A model generated the notes under the pieces. It searched no databases. It saw nothing but the letters and a program-made list of their open reading frames with translations, and was not told the origin of the DNA. This document shows positions 27,001 to 39,100 of a DNA stretch of 64,000 nt, piece by piece. Position numbers and translations under genes: made by a program. Source of the DNA: Fasciolopsis buskii (lineage: Eukaryota; Platyhelminthes; Trematoda; Plagiorchiida; Fasciolidae); contig LUCM01010140.1 of assembly GCA_008360955.1 (NCBI GenBank), positions 64,685 through 128,684 of the forward strand, given 5' to 3'. Position 1 is the stretch's first letter. Every line of letters begins with the position of its first letter.

Positions 27001-28787
27001 ACCACGAATGTTTGGATACGGTCCCTCTCGGAACAATTTGTGCTTAAAAAATTTCAGTGTTGTGAACAAAATGCTGTTTGTTAAAAATCAGCCGCATTGG
27101 GCATGCAAAACGATGCCATTTGTTTGTCCCTTTTCCATTTTGTTGAACACTCACCAAACTGAACACGATTTGCTTTACATCTGTCCAACGAGAATGGCTT
27201 CTAATAAAAAAGTAGTTGGAAAAACATCTGGCCACTTTGCTCTTTTGATGTAAGACCACAGATTTGTAACGGGTCGAAGTAATTGGATGATATCTTGCTA
27301 AAGTCCGGAAAACTTGTGCATCATAAGTGCCGACCGGGTTTTCAGTGCAAAGATTAACTTCTTATCGACAGTCAGCCATCTAATAAAAAGGTTACTTGCA
27401 GCGTGGTAAAAATACACGCGAAATTTTGAAAAACAAATAGCTCGCGAGCCATTAAGTGTTTATGCGAGGTTCTGGAAAACCCAGTATCCAAGGGTCTGTT
27501 TGAAAGCTGCCGGATGACGTGGTAAGACCAACTTAACGATCGAATATAGAATGTGTTGTACGAGTTAGAAATAGGCATATTTAATCTCGTATCTAATGGA
27601 ACAACGACGAATGCACACTTTTCCAATCACCATAGAGCCTGGAGGGGAGACTGCATGAGTCATAAAAACACAGACGAACGTTCAACAGCCAAAAAGAAAC
27701 CCAAATCACTTAAGGAGCATAATGCGTGAGAAGTTCAATTGATTTACAGTTCCCTGAGGTGATACAAAGTAAAAAGATCAGTGCGGAGGTTCAAAGTTTG
27801 CCTTATGTACCGCGGTGTTACACAAAAACTCACAGCTCCGGTAAGAGAAAATGTTGCGTCAAAAATAAACACTTGCAAGGAAGGGCTTCTAAAAGTTGTC
27901 TGTAGGGCAAACGCTCAATGTTGTTCAACTAAACTTTGCAGAAAGTTGTTAAACGGTTGGTAATTAGAGCAACACGAAAAATTATTGCATTTAGGACAAG
28001 AACTAGTTTGGTTTTCCGTCCATAGAATGTTGTTTTGCCGAATTCACTGTTGACAGCGGCGGTTGAATAAAACAGTCTAATGCGAACTATTTTCTCACTT
28101 ATACGCAAGACAAAAACATACTGGTGTTCAATCTGTTATGAAAAGCACTGCATGAATGTTGGTTACCTGAATTTCGATATAAGATCAACAGACTGACTGT
28201 TTCACGTGTGCGCGGGTCTGATAAGATCACATTGGTAGATCAAAACAACAATTTGTACTCTCATGTTGGCTGCTGGTGACGTATGATTGCAGTGGCAGTT
28301 AAATGTTGAATATGATATCGTTAATCATCAAAAAAGTGCATTACAGGTCTCTTTCGGAATCTAGTGAAATTTCGTTTAACCGAAAATCTCTGTGCCAAAA
28401 AAGCAAATCAAGAATCTATTCGCAAATGTTCACAACAGTAGATGGAGGATTTAAACGCACTGAGGTCCTTGAGTGAGTGTCTACTTGGGATGAGAAAGTG
28501 TCCAACATTTTCGGTACGCTTAACCACAATATAAGGTGTACCAGCAAAGCTCGTTCGCACCGATTGGCTCTACCCCGCCATTTTGATGGAAAAATGAAAC
28601 TTGAAAGACCACTGTCTTGTCTTACATAACGCAACGCTGAAAACAACAAAACCCTCCGAATTAAGAATACTGGAATACAAGGTAATCGATTTTAACTAAA
28701 CTGGAAAAGGCGTTATATCCAAGAATTCAGCATGGTCTAACTGAAGTTGGTGAATTAGCGATCGAAATCTTCGAAGCAAAATGTCAT
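12042..28787. other. Long gene-poor stretch
   Basis: About 16.7 kb with no ORF over about 105 codons. Overlapping ORFs at 20734-22185 on both strands and a GC-richer patch at 15680-15880 may be decayed transposon pieces, but no family motif was visible. 23.9-26.0 kb has essentially no ORF at all. Confidence 0.55.
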
Positions 28788-29078
28788 TCATTTCCTCGAA
28801 TCATTAAAGTCCGACCCGGCAATTAAAAACGACAAAACACAAGTGCTTAAAGTCCGTAAATTTTTACCTGTAGACACAGTACGTGAAAAGGGCCTGTTTG
28901 TAAGCCAGGAAACAATAGGACGGAAAGGTGAGACTGGATGGAATTTGAAGCGGTGGAATGTGGCACTAATGAGCGAGGTGTTTTGAGTGACTAATTTATG
29001 GTGTGCACTGATCTCGGCTGCGACAGAATATAAGTCTGTAAACCATTTAGAGCTGTCAGCATGACATGTAGGAAACAT
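28788..29078 (-). mobile_element. Probable Penelope-like reverse transcriptase relic
   Basis: The minus-strand frame reads ...FHRFKFHPVSPFRPIVSWL at residues 41-59. That fits the early RT block of Penelope-like elements (FYGLPKIHKPG.PLRPIVS). A following FCFEDFDR in the decayed continuation may be the VSFDV motif A. No catalytic YADD block was found. It is on the same strand as the 11.6-kb relic but too far to be the same copy. Confidence 0.5.
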
Positions 29079-30149
29079 TTCTACCGCTCGGCCCGCCTAT
29101 GGTTTGCAAAGCAAGAGGCACTTGAACTCTGCCTGATCCGTCTATTTTGACAAAATTATTATCAACCATTTGTACTACTGTACCTGCAACCATATGTGGA
29201 ATTTTGCTGGTTGCTTAACAAAATGCGTGACATCTTTTTGCTAACTTCTCGTGCAAGATTATCTCATGCCTGGAACCTATCGCATTATCTCGCTGTGTGG
29301 AAACGTGAATTATTTCCTAATAAAGTAAATCTCCATTCTGATCAGATATATTTTGGTAGCAACCAAATGGAGATGTGGAAAACATTCCAAGATTCATTGC
29401 TGGCAATAAGCTTACCCTAAATAAACAACATGCGACCTGCAAAACTGTTTCCCACGAACAGCTTACGAATTTTCCGAACTATGCGAGCCATTAGTGTCAT
29501 TTTTTGTAAAAAGACCACATCCGTTAGATGATAATTCCGAACAGCTATCGTGTAATAGTGCGTGGATAGAAACTTCTTGTGCGGTAACTATGGCATAGTC
29601 AACTGAAGAAAACAGTTATCCGTAAAGATCAGAAAACTCTGGTTGTCGTAAAACGTTTTTAACTTTACTCTTTTGTCACCCAACAACAAGCAAATTCAAA
29701 ATATTTTCTTGTAAACGGCCAGCACTAGGAATTTTGTTTCATTTGTAAAGTTTCGCGACTAATGATTTTCTGAAAAAAACAATGTTACGTTATTTTTGTC
29801 AATTTGCAAACGTCTTTGAAGCACATTTTAGACGAAGGATTAATTCAAAGAACTACGATTCACCTAGTCATAAAACACGGAAACGGTAAAATGTGATCAA
29901 CCTTTGCTAATACATTCCAATAATCGTTTAACAACGAACTACATTAGAAATACCTATAGTGCTCACAGCCACATAGCGATGACAGATGGGAAATTGATGG
30001 CTTCAGGCTTATCGTCGCACCAGATCCAATCGTCTTAGGTGGTACTAAGTCACTTCAATTTCCAGAGTCATGATCATCAGTCTTTCGGTGTAGAACATAA
30101 AATGATGGTCACTGAGTATATCATTTCCGCATAGTTCATGCTTAAAATG

Positions 30150-30359
30150 TCATAAAAAATAAAATGTACATACCATTGGCATACCGGCAAGCCACAGTTG
30201 AACATCACTGATGACATGGTCATAGCGCCTCACATATATCCACTGAAAGTGCTTTCCTGGATCGGTCTTATTCCATCCATAGTGAATTTTGTGAGCCAAA
30301 CAAGCAGCACCTGTTTTGTTATCAATCACCGTGTTGTTATTTCGTAAGATATTTACCAT
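30150..30359 (-). other. Exon-like ORF on the minus strand, family unknown
   Basis: The peptide segment from AACLAHKIHYGWNK through HFQWIYVRRYDHV to QLWLAGMPM looks more protein-like than its neighbours. On the minus strand it lies between an ACAG acceptor-like site (near 30,310) with a poor pyrimidine tract and a consensus donor ATG|GTATGT (near 30,170). I do not recognise the family and found no partner exons. Confidence 0.25.
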
Positions 30360-33061
30360 GGTGTGCTTATTTCTTATTAGACCATATTTGTCAGATCATT
30401 TTGTTCGTTCAGCATGAAAACGTCGAAGACGGGACAGCTTTTTGTCTCACTCAACGTTATGGGTTTCCAAATCGTTTTGAGTTTTCAGTTTTTGTTTTAT
30501 TACCTATATTTATGCAAAATTCATGCAAATGTTCATGCATGTGTTATGCACTGACTGATTGTGAAAGAGTGAAGTGTGCTACTTCAAATCTTTGCAGTCT
30601 ATTGAATTTAAAGCTATCTAGACGTATATCTCCATGCACCTCATTCGTAAATATTAGTTTCCGGTTCACCTGCTCTGATACGACTATGCTGATTCTGGTT
30701 TATATGTTACATAATTTTATGACTCATTAAAGCAAAAATCACAGAGTTGGTCGGAAAAATATACCCGTTAACGATGCTTATTCAGCTGAGAGTGGAAAAA
30801 TGAAAATCTGACATGACAAAGAGCATACTGCTACAGTTAGAACGCAAACTTTTACAGACTGGCCGTCATCAGTGTACTCCAACGACTGGACTTCATATGT
30901 TCACCGTTGGTTAAATCCAACAGTGGAGGATGCTTACTCAATGAAAACAAGTACGGTAAAGGTTTCCACATTGATTATTGAGCAAAATGCTTTGCAAATC
31001 ACGTCGGGCCAACAGGGCGTTTCAGAGAGGTTTTGATGTTATTGACTTAACTTAAAACTTGCCAGTTCTAAATCACTAGGTTTGTCCAAAATATAGAGCT
31101 TTATAATAGAAGACGCGTAGCAATTCTCTAAACCATGTCATCCTCTGCGACTCCCACACGCATAAGGCGTTTCCTGTTCAAAAATCCGAAATGCAACTCG
31201 GATATCCAATGTGGATGACTGAATTTGTGAATAATAAGAAACTTTGGCACAACAAGTGCCACTTTCAACGTCGTTGCTATGTAAATTGGACAAATTATAT
31301 GCAGCTGACGATGAAAGCGCTGTTCGCATAGGTTATGGCCGAAACAAGCAATCAGCGCAAAATATCGCCCTTCATGCAATTACTAAGTACTGCCACTTGG
31401 TGATCTGCATTCATCGATGTTTATGAAGAGAAAATATATTAAGAATCCACAGATGTTTTCGAAGGTTGTTGAAGTATATTCTCATTAGCATTGATAATAT
31501 TCAAAATTTTCATTAATTATACGACGAAACATGCAAGCCTTACTGGTAGGAAAAAGTGAGTGCTGAAAGCTTGCCTGACGAAAAAACCATTACGTTGGTA
31601 TTTACGTGTAGGTGACATCGGGTATTCTTAGAGCTTTTCATTGAAATGAAGAAATGACTCATTCTCGAAAACAAACAGAAGAAGCTAAACTTAATGATTT
31701 TCAATTAGGTTGCAACGGAGAATGTGGAAATAATTATCCACCCAGTTCCTTTCGGCTTTTCTGCTTTGTTTACGCTTTCATTTCCGTGCAATTTCGAAAC
31801 CAAATCCTTAGTCTCAATGCCTGAAACCTGCACGTAACAGTTTGTTCAGCGCTCTGTGGTCCGACTGACCGAACAAAACTAACTTTTTCCTTGCATGCAG
31901 CATATACGTATGCATCTACGCACACGCGTGCACTAAACAGGTTTTCGAAATATTTTCCCTGTTCTGCCTTGGAAACCGGAATCCGCCTGGCAGCTGGCTC
32001 CGATTTGAGAAAGTTGTCAAATACAGTCGAAATCCGGCAAACCTCGTGGACTTTCTGCACTAAACGGTTTCGATTTTAAATAACATCTGCCTAATTTTAG
32101 GCGGTATCCCTGTGAGTATTTTTCTGAGTCCATTTAGGTTAAAAAGAACAGTCAACGTGCCGACTTATCCTTTGGCTTACGCATCCTGAAAAAACAGTCT
32201 GCATGAAAATTTTGGAAATATGAGGTTAATGTTTTCCGTTAAAATTGCGTTACTGAAGTTTTTGTTACGTAGTATTGGCATGGGTATAAGCAATGCTATC
32301 AGAGGGCCCTTTTCAAGTTTTATTTCCCAAGTATTTATCAACAGACATTCCAGTTTGTTACGAGAGTCATTCCTTTGCCGGACAGATGCAGATATTGGAA
32401 CAACTTGTCATAATATCCAGTGAAAATAGTGCGACAGTTTTTTCCCAATTTCTTATTACATATTTCGCAGAAAAGAGTAGTAGTGCACATGTACTAGTAT
32501 CATTCATAGGTTTTACGTGTGCTGATCTGAACAGTAATGGACTGGACTGATGGCCAACTGCTCTTGACATACGACTGCGGTTCTGCTGTTCCTTGTACGA
32601 GTTACGCCATTAAATTTTCAGTCATCATCTTTGGACGGTGACTGGGGAAGACCATTGTGATACTGGAGTAGGAGCGAACAACAAAGGAATAGCAAAATGC
32701 GTGTAGATCGTCATGCAGACTGAAACAGTAATTTGTTTTCATGTATGCATCTGTTTTCATTTATTAAAGAAGAACGACCGTGAAAATCCAACACCGGCAG
32801 ATTTACAACGGTGCTCATGGACACATTGCAATCAGCCACTTAATGTACATCCAGTTTTATTCTTTATTGTCCACAAATCCGAATGCAGATCATGCGCCGT
32901 CGGAATCACAACGAACAGCGAAAACACCAAGCGAGAAGGAGGACGAAGAATGATTAATTCTCACAGGTCACCACATATTAAGGTTCTTCAACTTTCAGTC
33001 TCCACGTCATCGACCATCGATTGGGATATATAAAATGAGATGTTTTATCATATGTCATTAT

Positions 33062-33077
33062 GTATATATATATATAT
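33062..33077. repeat. Short (TA)n tract
   Basis: Sixteen bases of alternating T and A; ordinary low-complexity sequence. Confidence 0.9.
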
Positions 33078-35208
33078 GCCCAGAAGACTTCGGATTCGAG
33101 CTTAGCTACTAATAGAGTTCATCCTTGGTGAATATGATCTGTCGAACCCAGGGTTTGAACATAGGCCATCTAATTGGCGGATGTATGTGTTACTGCAGTA
33201 CCATAAGTCAATGAGTTTGCTACTTTTCGAGCTTAAAATTTACCGGACTACCCAAGGTTTGTGTTTGAAGAGTGTGTTCCGAATGGCAGTCAGTCAAACA
33301 AAGCTGCATCATTCCTATGCACCTTCCATGAGTAAATATGGGATCTACATGAATAATGGCAATAATACCTTTTGAATTATTAGGTGATTATTCGAGTGAG
33401 CTGGAGTGACGATGCGCCAAATTTTCCTGAAAACCGGTTATTTCTACTAGATTTCACAGTAATTGATGAATTGGCTCAACCGCATTTTGCCTTGAACAAT
33501 TTTACACATCAGAAAACGATACCGAAGTCAAAATCTGGCGTTTCTTTCAAACCCACACAATGTACATTTCGAATTTTCTGTTTTCTGGTTTCTTCACCAC
33601 ATCCCTGATTAAATTCCTTTCATTCATGTCAGGACAGACGCCCTGTGAAATATGTATCAATACGAAATTTCATCTTAAATGCTGAAAACGGTTTTAATTC
33701 AGAGTTCTCTAAATAAACGTTTTGGATATTCAAGGTTCCTTGTTTAAGGTTTCTTCTTGCTCCTTTTCGACTTGCCCCTTCTTATGTGATAGTCCGAATG
33801 AAACAGAATCTCAGAAGACAGCTTTGTGCGGACGAATTACAAAAAACATTTCAATTGACAAATTCTTTCCACAAATACATTGGATGATCGAACAAGTCCG
33901 TCTCCTCGTAATCTAGTTGTTTCTTTGTCTCACGGTGGAATCTGACCTGCAGCATTCTTTGTCGATCCTATGATGGAAGGTAGCTCACTATCAGTAGATT
34001 GGACGACCATTTTCGTGTAAACATCCAGCTCCATTTACGTGTCGAATTTATTGTTATTACATCGCATTTCATAATTGTAACCATTATTTAAGAGTATATT
34101 TTATAGTGTTACCTCCAAAATATAAAACGTAACATCAAAATTTGGCCCACAACATGGTCAAATTCTGAGCTATACCAAAAATGGTGGAAATCCAACGAAA
34201 ACACGAGTGGTTAGGGAGCAACGTTCACCAGTTTTATTTAGAAATTGTTTACTATGCCGACTTGGAACATATTGCGAGAATTTTCTGTTTCTTTAATTAG
34301 TACTATTGCAAATCAAACCGATTCCAGAATATGGTTGTGACCAACAGATAGCAGTTGAGTGGATGAATCAAGCGATGGTGGTCCGGTTTGAAATATCTTG
34401 ATTACGATTCACCGGTTAGCGCCATTGTAGGCACGATGTGTGAGAATATCAATGATTGCTACAATTTAGGGAGAACAGAGAAGTGTACTGCCTCAGATAT
34501 ATGCTTGTAAAACTTTATTCTGAGTATATTCTTACACAAACAGATAGCCTTTTGAATATGTATCCTGACTTAACCTAACAGTCTGATTTTTAAATAGGCC
34601 AAGTACGATAACACAGTGCCTTTCTTTGACTGCTTTTCTCCTTTTTTATATAGTCACCTAGGTTAATTCCCTTTTCGTTTAAAGGAATAAATCTATTCAT
34701 CTTGATCTATTCAGCAGTAGTTGTTACACGGTCTAATTCTGCATAAATACTTCCCAAATGTAATAGATTATTTGTCCTGAATTCCCGAACTTCTAATATT
34801 TTCCTATTTAGTGCATTACTTTCAACTGAATCACTATATATATGTTTTTTCTGTTAGTTTTTAAAGGGATATCTCACACGAATGCAAAAACTCATGTAAA
34901 TCAAATTAGAGCGGCTTTTCTCACCGATAAATCCAATGAAAAACCAGCGTATTTCAGTACTTCAACCGGATTGGTTGGCCATCTTTTCTAGCAAAACCAA
35001 TCAGTATGCACCACTGCGTGTGGGTTCATATTTGTGTTGCTGAAAGTGCGGAACTCACATGCTTATAGCAGCCACAGCTGATAAGAGAAAGCATTTTTCC
35101 AAACGGAAACTTCCCGTACACATTCAGCAGTTAGCAACCGCATCAACTGATTAAATTAATGATAAATCTCACAATTCAAAGGGAAGTCACAGAATACAAA
35201 TTTTGACA

Positions 35209-36189
35209 ATGACCAGTTTACTTGCAACAGTGGAATCTAAAAACAATGTTTTCAACAGGTCTGATACGTCGGATCCGATTTTTCCAAGCAGTTGCATGGA
35301 TTATTCCATACTGGCAACCATTTTCATATTTGGTATTTACATGGCTACTATGATTTTATCTCTGTGTGGCAATATGCTGGCTTTGATCATATTTCTTTGT
35401 CATCCAGATAAAATGTGTACAAGTCATAAGCGCATTCAGCGCGCACACTCTACAGTAGTCAGACGACCGAAGAGCGAGCTTGAAGTGACATGCAGCGAGG
35501 ACGGAACATCGTCCCTAATAAAACCTCGACCCAATTCTCTGAGAGAAACGGATATAATTTTGAATACCGAAATTCATGGGACGATGCGTCACGTGAACCG
35601 ACCATTTATCTATCCAAATTCCGCTACGTTCAACTCATCATTCAATCTTTATCTTGCTAGTTTGGCTGTGTCCGATCTGTTGATGGGTTTATTTTGTATA
35701 CCAGTCACTTTCACCCAAATCTGTTTGGGATACTGGCCTTTTACTCACATCCTGTGCCCAACTGTAGTTTATGCACAGCTTGTCATGGTAACTGCCTCGA
35801 CTCTGACAAACACAGCAATCAGCTTGAATCGGCTAACTGGTATAATGGATCCGATGAGACCACGTCGCTTGAACTCGTCAAATCCTTTCAGTCGTACGTG
35901 GTTTCGCATTGCATGCATATGGTTCATCGCTCTGACTGGTAGTATTGTCCAGCTGGTGGTGACAAGAGTTCGCTCCGAGGATGGGATAGAGGTGTGCCAA
36001 GAGGGATGGAGTGGTCAGTTGCACAATCGAAGTATTTACACGGTGGTACTTTTCCTCGTTCTCTACGTGATTCCCCTGGGAATTCAGGGGACCACGTACG
36101 GGTTCATCAGCTATAAATTATGGAAACGTGATACCCCCGGAGAAATGGTTCTTTCCGTAGAGAAAGCGCGTCTCAAAGAAAAACGCCGA
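35209..36189 (+). CDS. GPCR exon 1 (N-terminus to TM5 and start of ICL3)
   Basis: Codes residues 1-327, ending ...KEKRR. The donor is CGA|GTAAGT at 36190, a perfect match to the consensus, and it leaves phase 0. Without splicing the frame runs only 15 more codons to a stop at 36235-36237, with no TM6 or TM7, so splicing is needed for a full receptor. The loop-1 insert (about residues 66-141) is uninterrupted coding sequence with no suitable donor/acceptor pair, so it is not a retained intron. Confidence 0.88.
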
Positions 36190-39100
36190 GTAAGTTTTGC
36201 TGATCTGCAAATAAATTTCAATCACAGTGAAATCTAAACGGATTTGAAGAAAGATTTCTAAGATAATTTTATTTCCGGAAGAGCTGTCAATTTATCGTAG
36301 ATCAAAATCAATGAAAAATGCCGAATTTCAGCGCCGGTCAGTATTTTATTCACTGAGGTTTTATTACACAACTGCTTGGAATTAATTGCATTTGTTGCAC
36401 GTTTCTATATCATCCTTTGGAATAGTAAAATAGCAGCTGTATTCATAGGAATTAGCGATTTGGGACCGAAAGCTGAAGCCCAACTTCTCAATGCAACTTT
36501 TCGTCCTCCATAACATATCACTTAGTTGTTCTACAACTGAATGACAATCAGAAAGACATTTACACGCAGATAATGCCATACATATTGATTGTCCCCACCG
36601 TGAAATGCGAGAACTTAGAAACGTTCAAAATTTCTAAGATATAAATAGAAAATTTTTCAGGGACGATGTCTTCCTACCATGGTCATCGCCAATGTGGATG
36701 CCCAGAACTTTCCGTCTGCACCGAAACGATCGAAAAGGTAGAAGAACATTTGCAAATGGTCCTGAATTTCTACCATCCACTCCTGTTCGTGGAAAACCGG
36801 TAACCTTACTAGTCACACTGAAAGACGGATGGCACATATTCCAATGTGTGGTGCACACAGAGGGAGTTTGCTTTCTACCAGCCAGTGGAATTTCTAAAAG
36901 CAAAATAGAATTCATGCAATTTTGGGCCAAGTTGGCAGAAAACTTCTAGTTCAGAGGTATGAGGAAGAGTTGCTGTTTCAACAACCTCTTCACTCGGGTA
37001 GTTCCGGCTTTTAGCACAGTTAGGTTAATCGTTTGGTTACATTTTTCGAAGTTTAATCTGACCCATACGTTAAGGTATTTTCTCATCTAACCAGGCTAAC
37101 CTTAACTAATAAACTCGGGGTGCCTTTCAGGAACCAATTCCAGATGCTGAGTGTTTATCGCGTTTTGCTTTTCTCCATTAACGGAATAACCATGACAAAA
37201 ATGGTGCACCATAATAGGAAAATTACAGGATTGTCGTCGGTCATTTCAAAACATTTCAGGTTGATTGAAAATTCATTGCAATCAGCAAAGCGACTTTTGA
37301 CTGAATGTTGTATATTTAGCTTTGCTTTCCAAATTCCAAACAGAAGTTCACTAAGACGGTTTATAGCAAATAAGATCACGTTGAATTGGACAAATACGGA
37401 CAAAAGGGCCGAAACACGGGGATAGATCACTATGAGGGCGGATATGACTAGTTAAGCTTGGAGCCTAGATCGCAAACGTTTCATCATTAATCGAGGTTAC
37501 CTCGATTGGATAGGAAACGTTTGTGACCCAAAGTTCAATCTCACCGACCAAAACACCATGAAAACGAATGATCTGCGCTACGATCAACTCCAGTTTTAAG
37601 TACATTGGGAAGTGACTAGTCAGAGCAATGACCCCATCGCTTCGCAAAATACTCACTGAGGTTTTGGCCTAACTTCGTGAATCAATGACCCCGGTCGGCG
37701 ATCGATAAACGATTTGATAATTACTCACTAGAATCTCATTTGAAGTGTTAGGAGAGTGAAGGAACGGTAAATCCATTATCCAATTACATAGTGATTCTTC
37801 GGAGGATTTTCGTTGGTCAGGCAGGGCTAAACTTCAGAAAACGGACGAAGGCCCGAAAGCATTGCCATTATTTTCAATAGTATGTTTTGCATGCGGAGGG
37901 ACAGTATGCTTCCGGGGAAATTTTGTTCAGCCATCCGTATGTGAAACAAACTACTGAAAACGAAGTTGCTAATTAATTAGCATTTTGAATCCCTGTGCTG
38001 AAAACAGTGTGATTCCACTGGTATAAAGCATTAGGGTGCAATGTTCGTGCTTGCTCGACAGGTCATGGACGAACTTTATTACTTAATTAAAATTTCAGAC
38101 CATCGGTGTTCATAACTTCAGAAACGATGGCGTTTTAATATCAGTAGTGAAATTACTTTCGACCGAAAAACAATTTCACATTACTTGTAATACTTCACTT
38201 AAAGAAACGTGCCTGCGAATGCAAATGACAATTAAAAATCTAAGTAACGATGCGGGTACATAAGCACTCAACCATGTGATCATGTCTCGTTATTTAATAA
38301 CATAACATAAAAGATTTGAAACGTGTTGTAGTGGCCGGTGTGACAACGAACAATCGTGAGGCCCAGGATGTAAGTGCAAATATTTGTCTACGAAATCAGC
38401 AGACATAACCTGACGGTACGACACAGTAAAAACGGTAAGATTCCGCTTGTTGACCAGATGCATAGTCCACTCATCTACCTCCGGCACGGAACTAAAAGAG
38501 GAACTATGTCAATTGAGGAAAATCAGAACAGTTGTTGTGTCAGTTGAAAAATCTACTTTTCAGGGAATTCGATTTTTCATCCCACTTCTTTGCAATCGAA
38601 AGCGTTTAGAAGCCACAGCTTGAAAAATATTACCACCACAGTAAGGATACATGAGAATTATTTGGACATGTTTGATGAACAATTCCTGTGAAAGAAACAT
38701 AAGAGTTGGCAACGGCCTAAAATTGTACTTTAAATGAAACTTGCTTTAAACATTCTATAGAACTAGGAGTACTGCGGCCTAAATTCTTCGGTCACTCTTT
38801 GAGCGCTCACGTTGAACATCTGCGCACTTCGAATCAAGCGTGACCGACTGTTTTTAAATGTAACGTATGGTGTATATTTGAAATAAAGAGTTGCATTTCT
38901 TCAGGCTAACGACAGCCGGTTTGCAACAACAGTTGACAGGCGAAAAGTTAGTGGGCTGGAGTTGGACAAAGTTTTTATTAGACCATTTTAAGTTGGACTT
39001 TTGTCAGCTTTCTGAACCACCTTTGTTATTCCAGCATCTTTCAACTACTTACGACAAGAAGGCGTCTGACTGCTGTGACACAAACATATAAACTAACGGT

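Larger units (their letters stand above)
29079..35208. other. Gene-poor stretch upstream of the GPCR
   Basis: Apart from the exon-like ORF near 30.2 kb, only short ORFs. The GPCR promoter must lie at the right end, but no TATA or initiator element was convincing. An AG preceded by CATTCAGC near 35,130 could be an acceptor for a 5' UTR exon or for spliced-leader trans-splicing. Confidence 0.5.

Noticed and set aside
33100..33180. tRNA B-box-like words (GGTTCGA on -, GGTTTGAAC on +)
   Set aside because: No paired acceptor stem or A box at the right distance.
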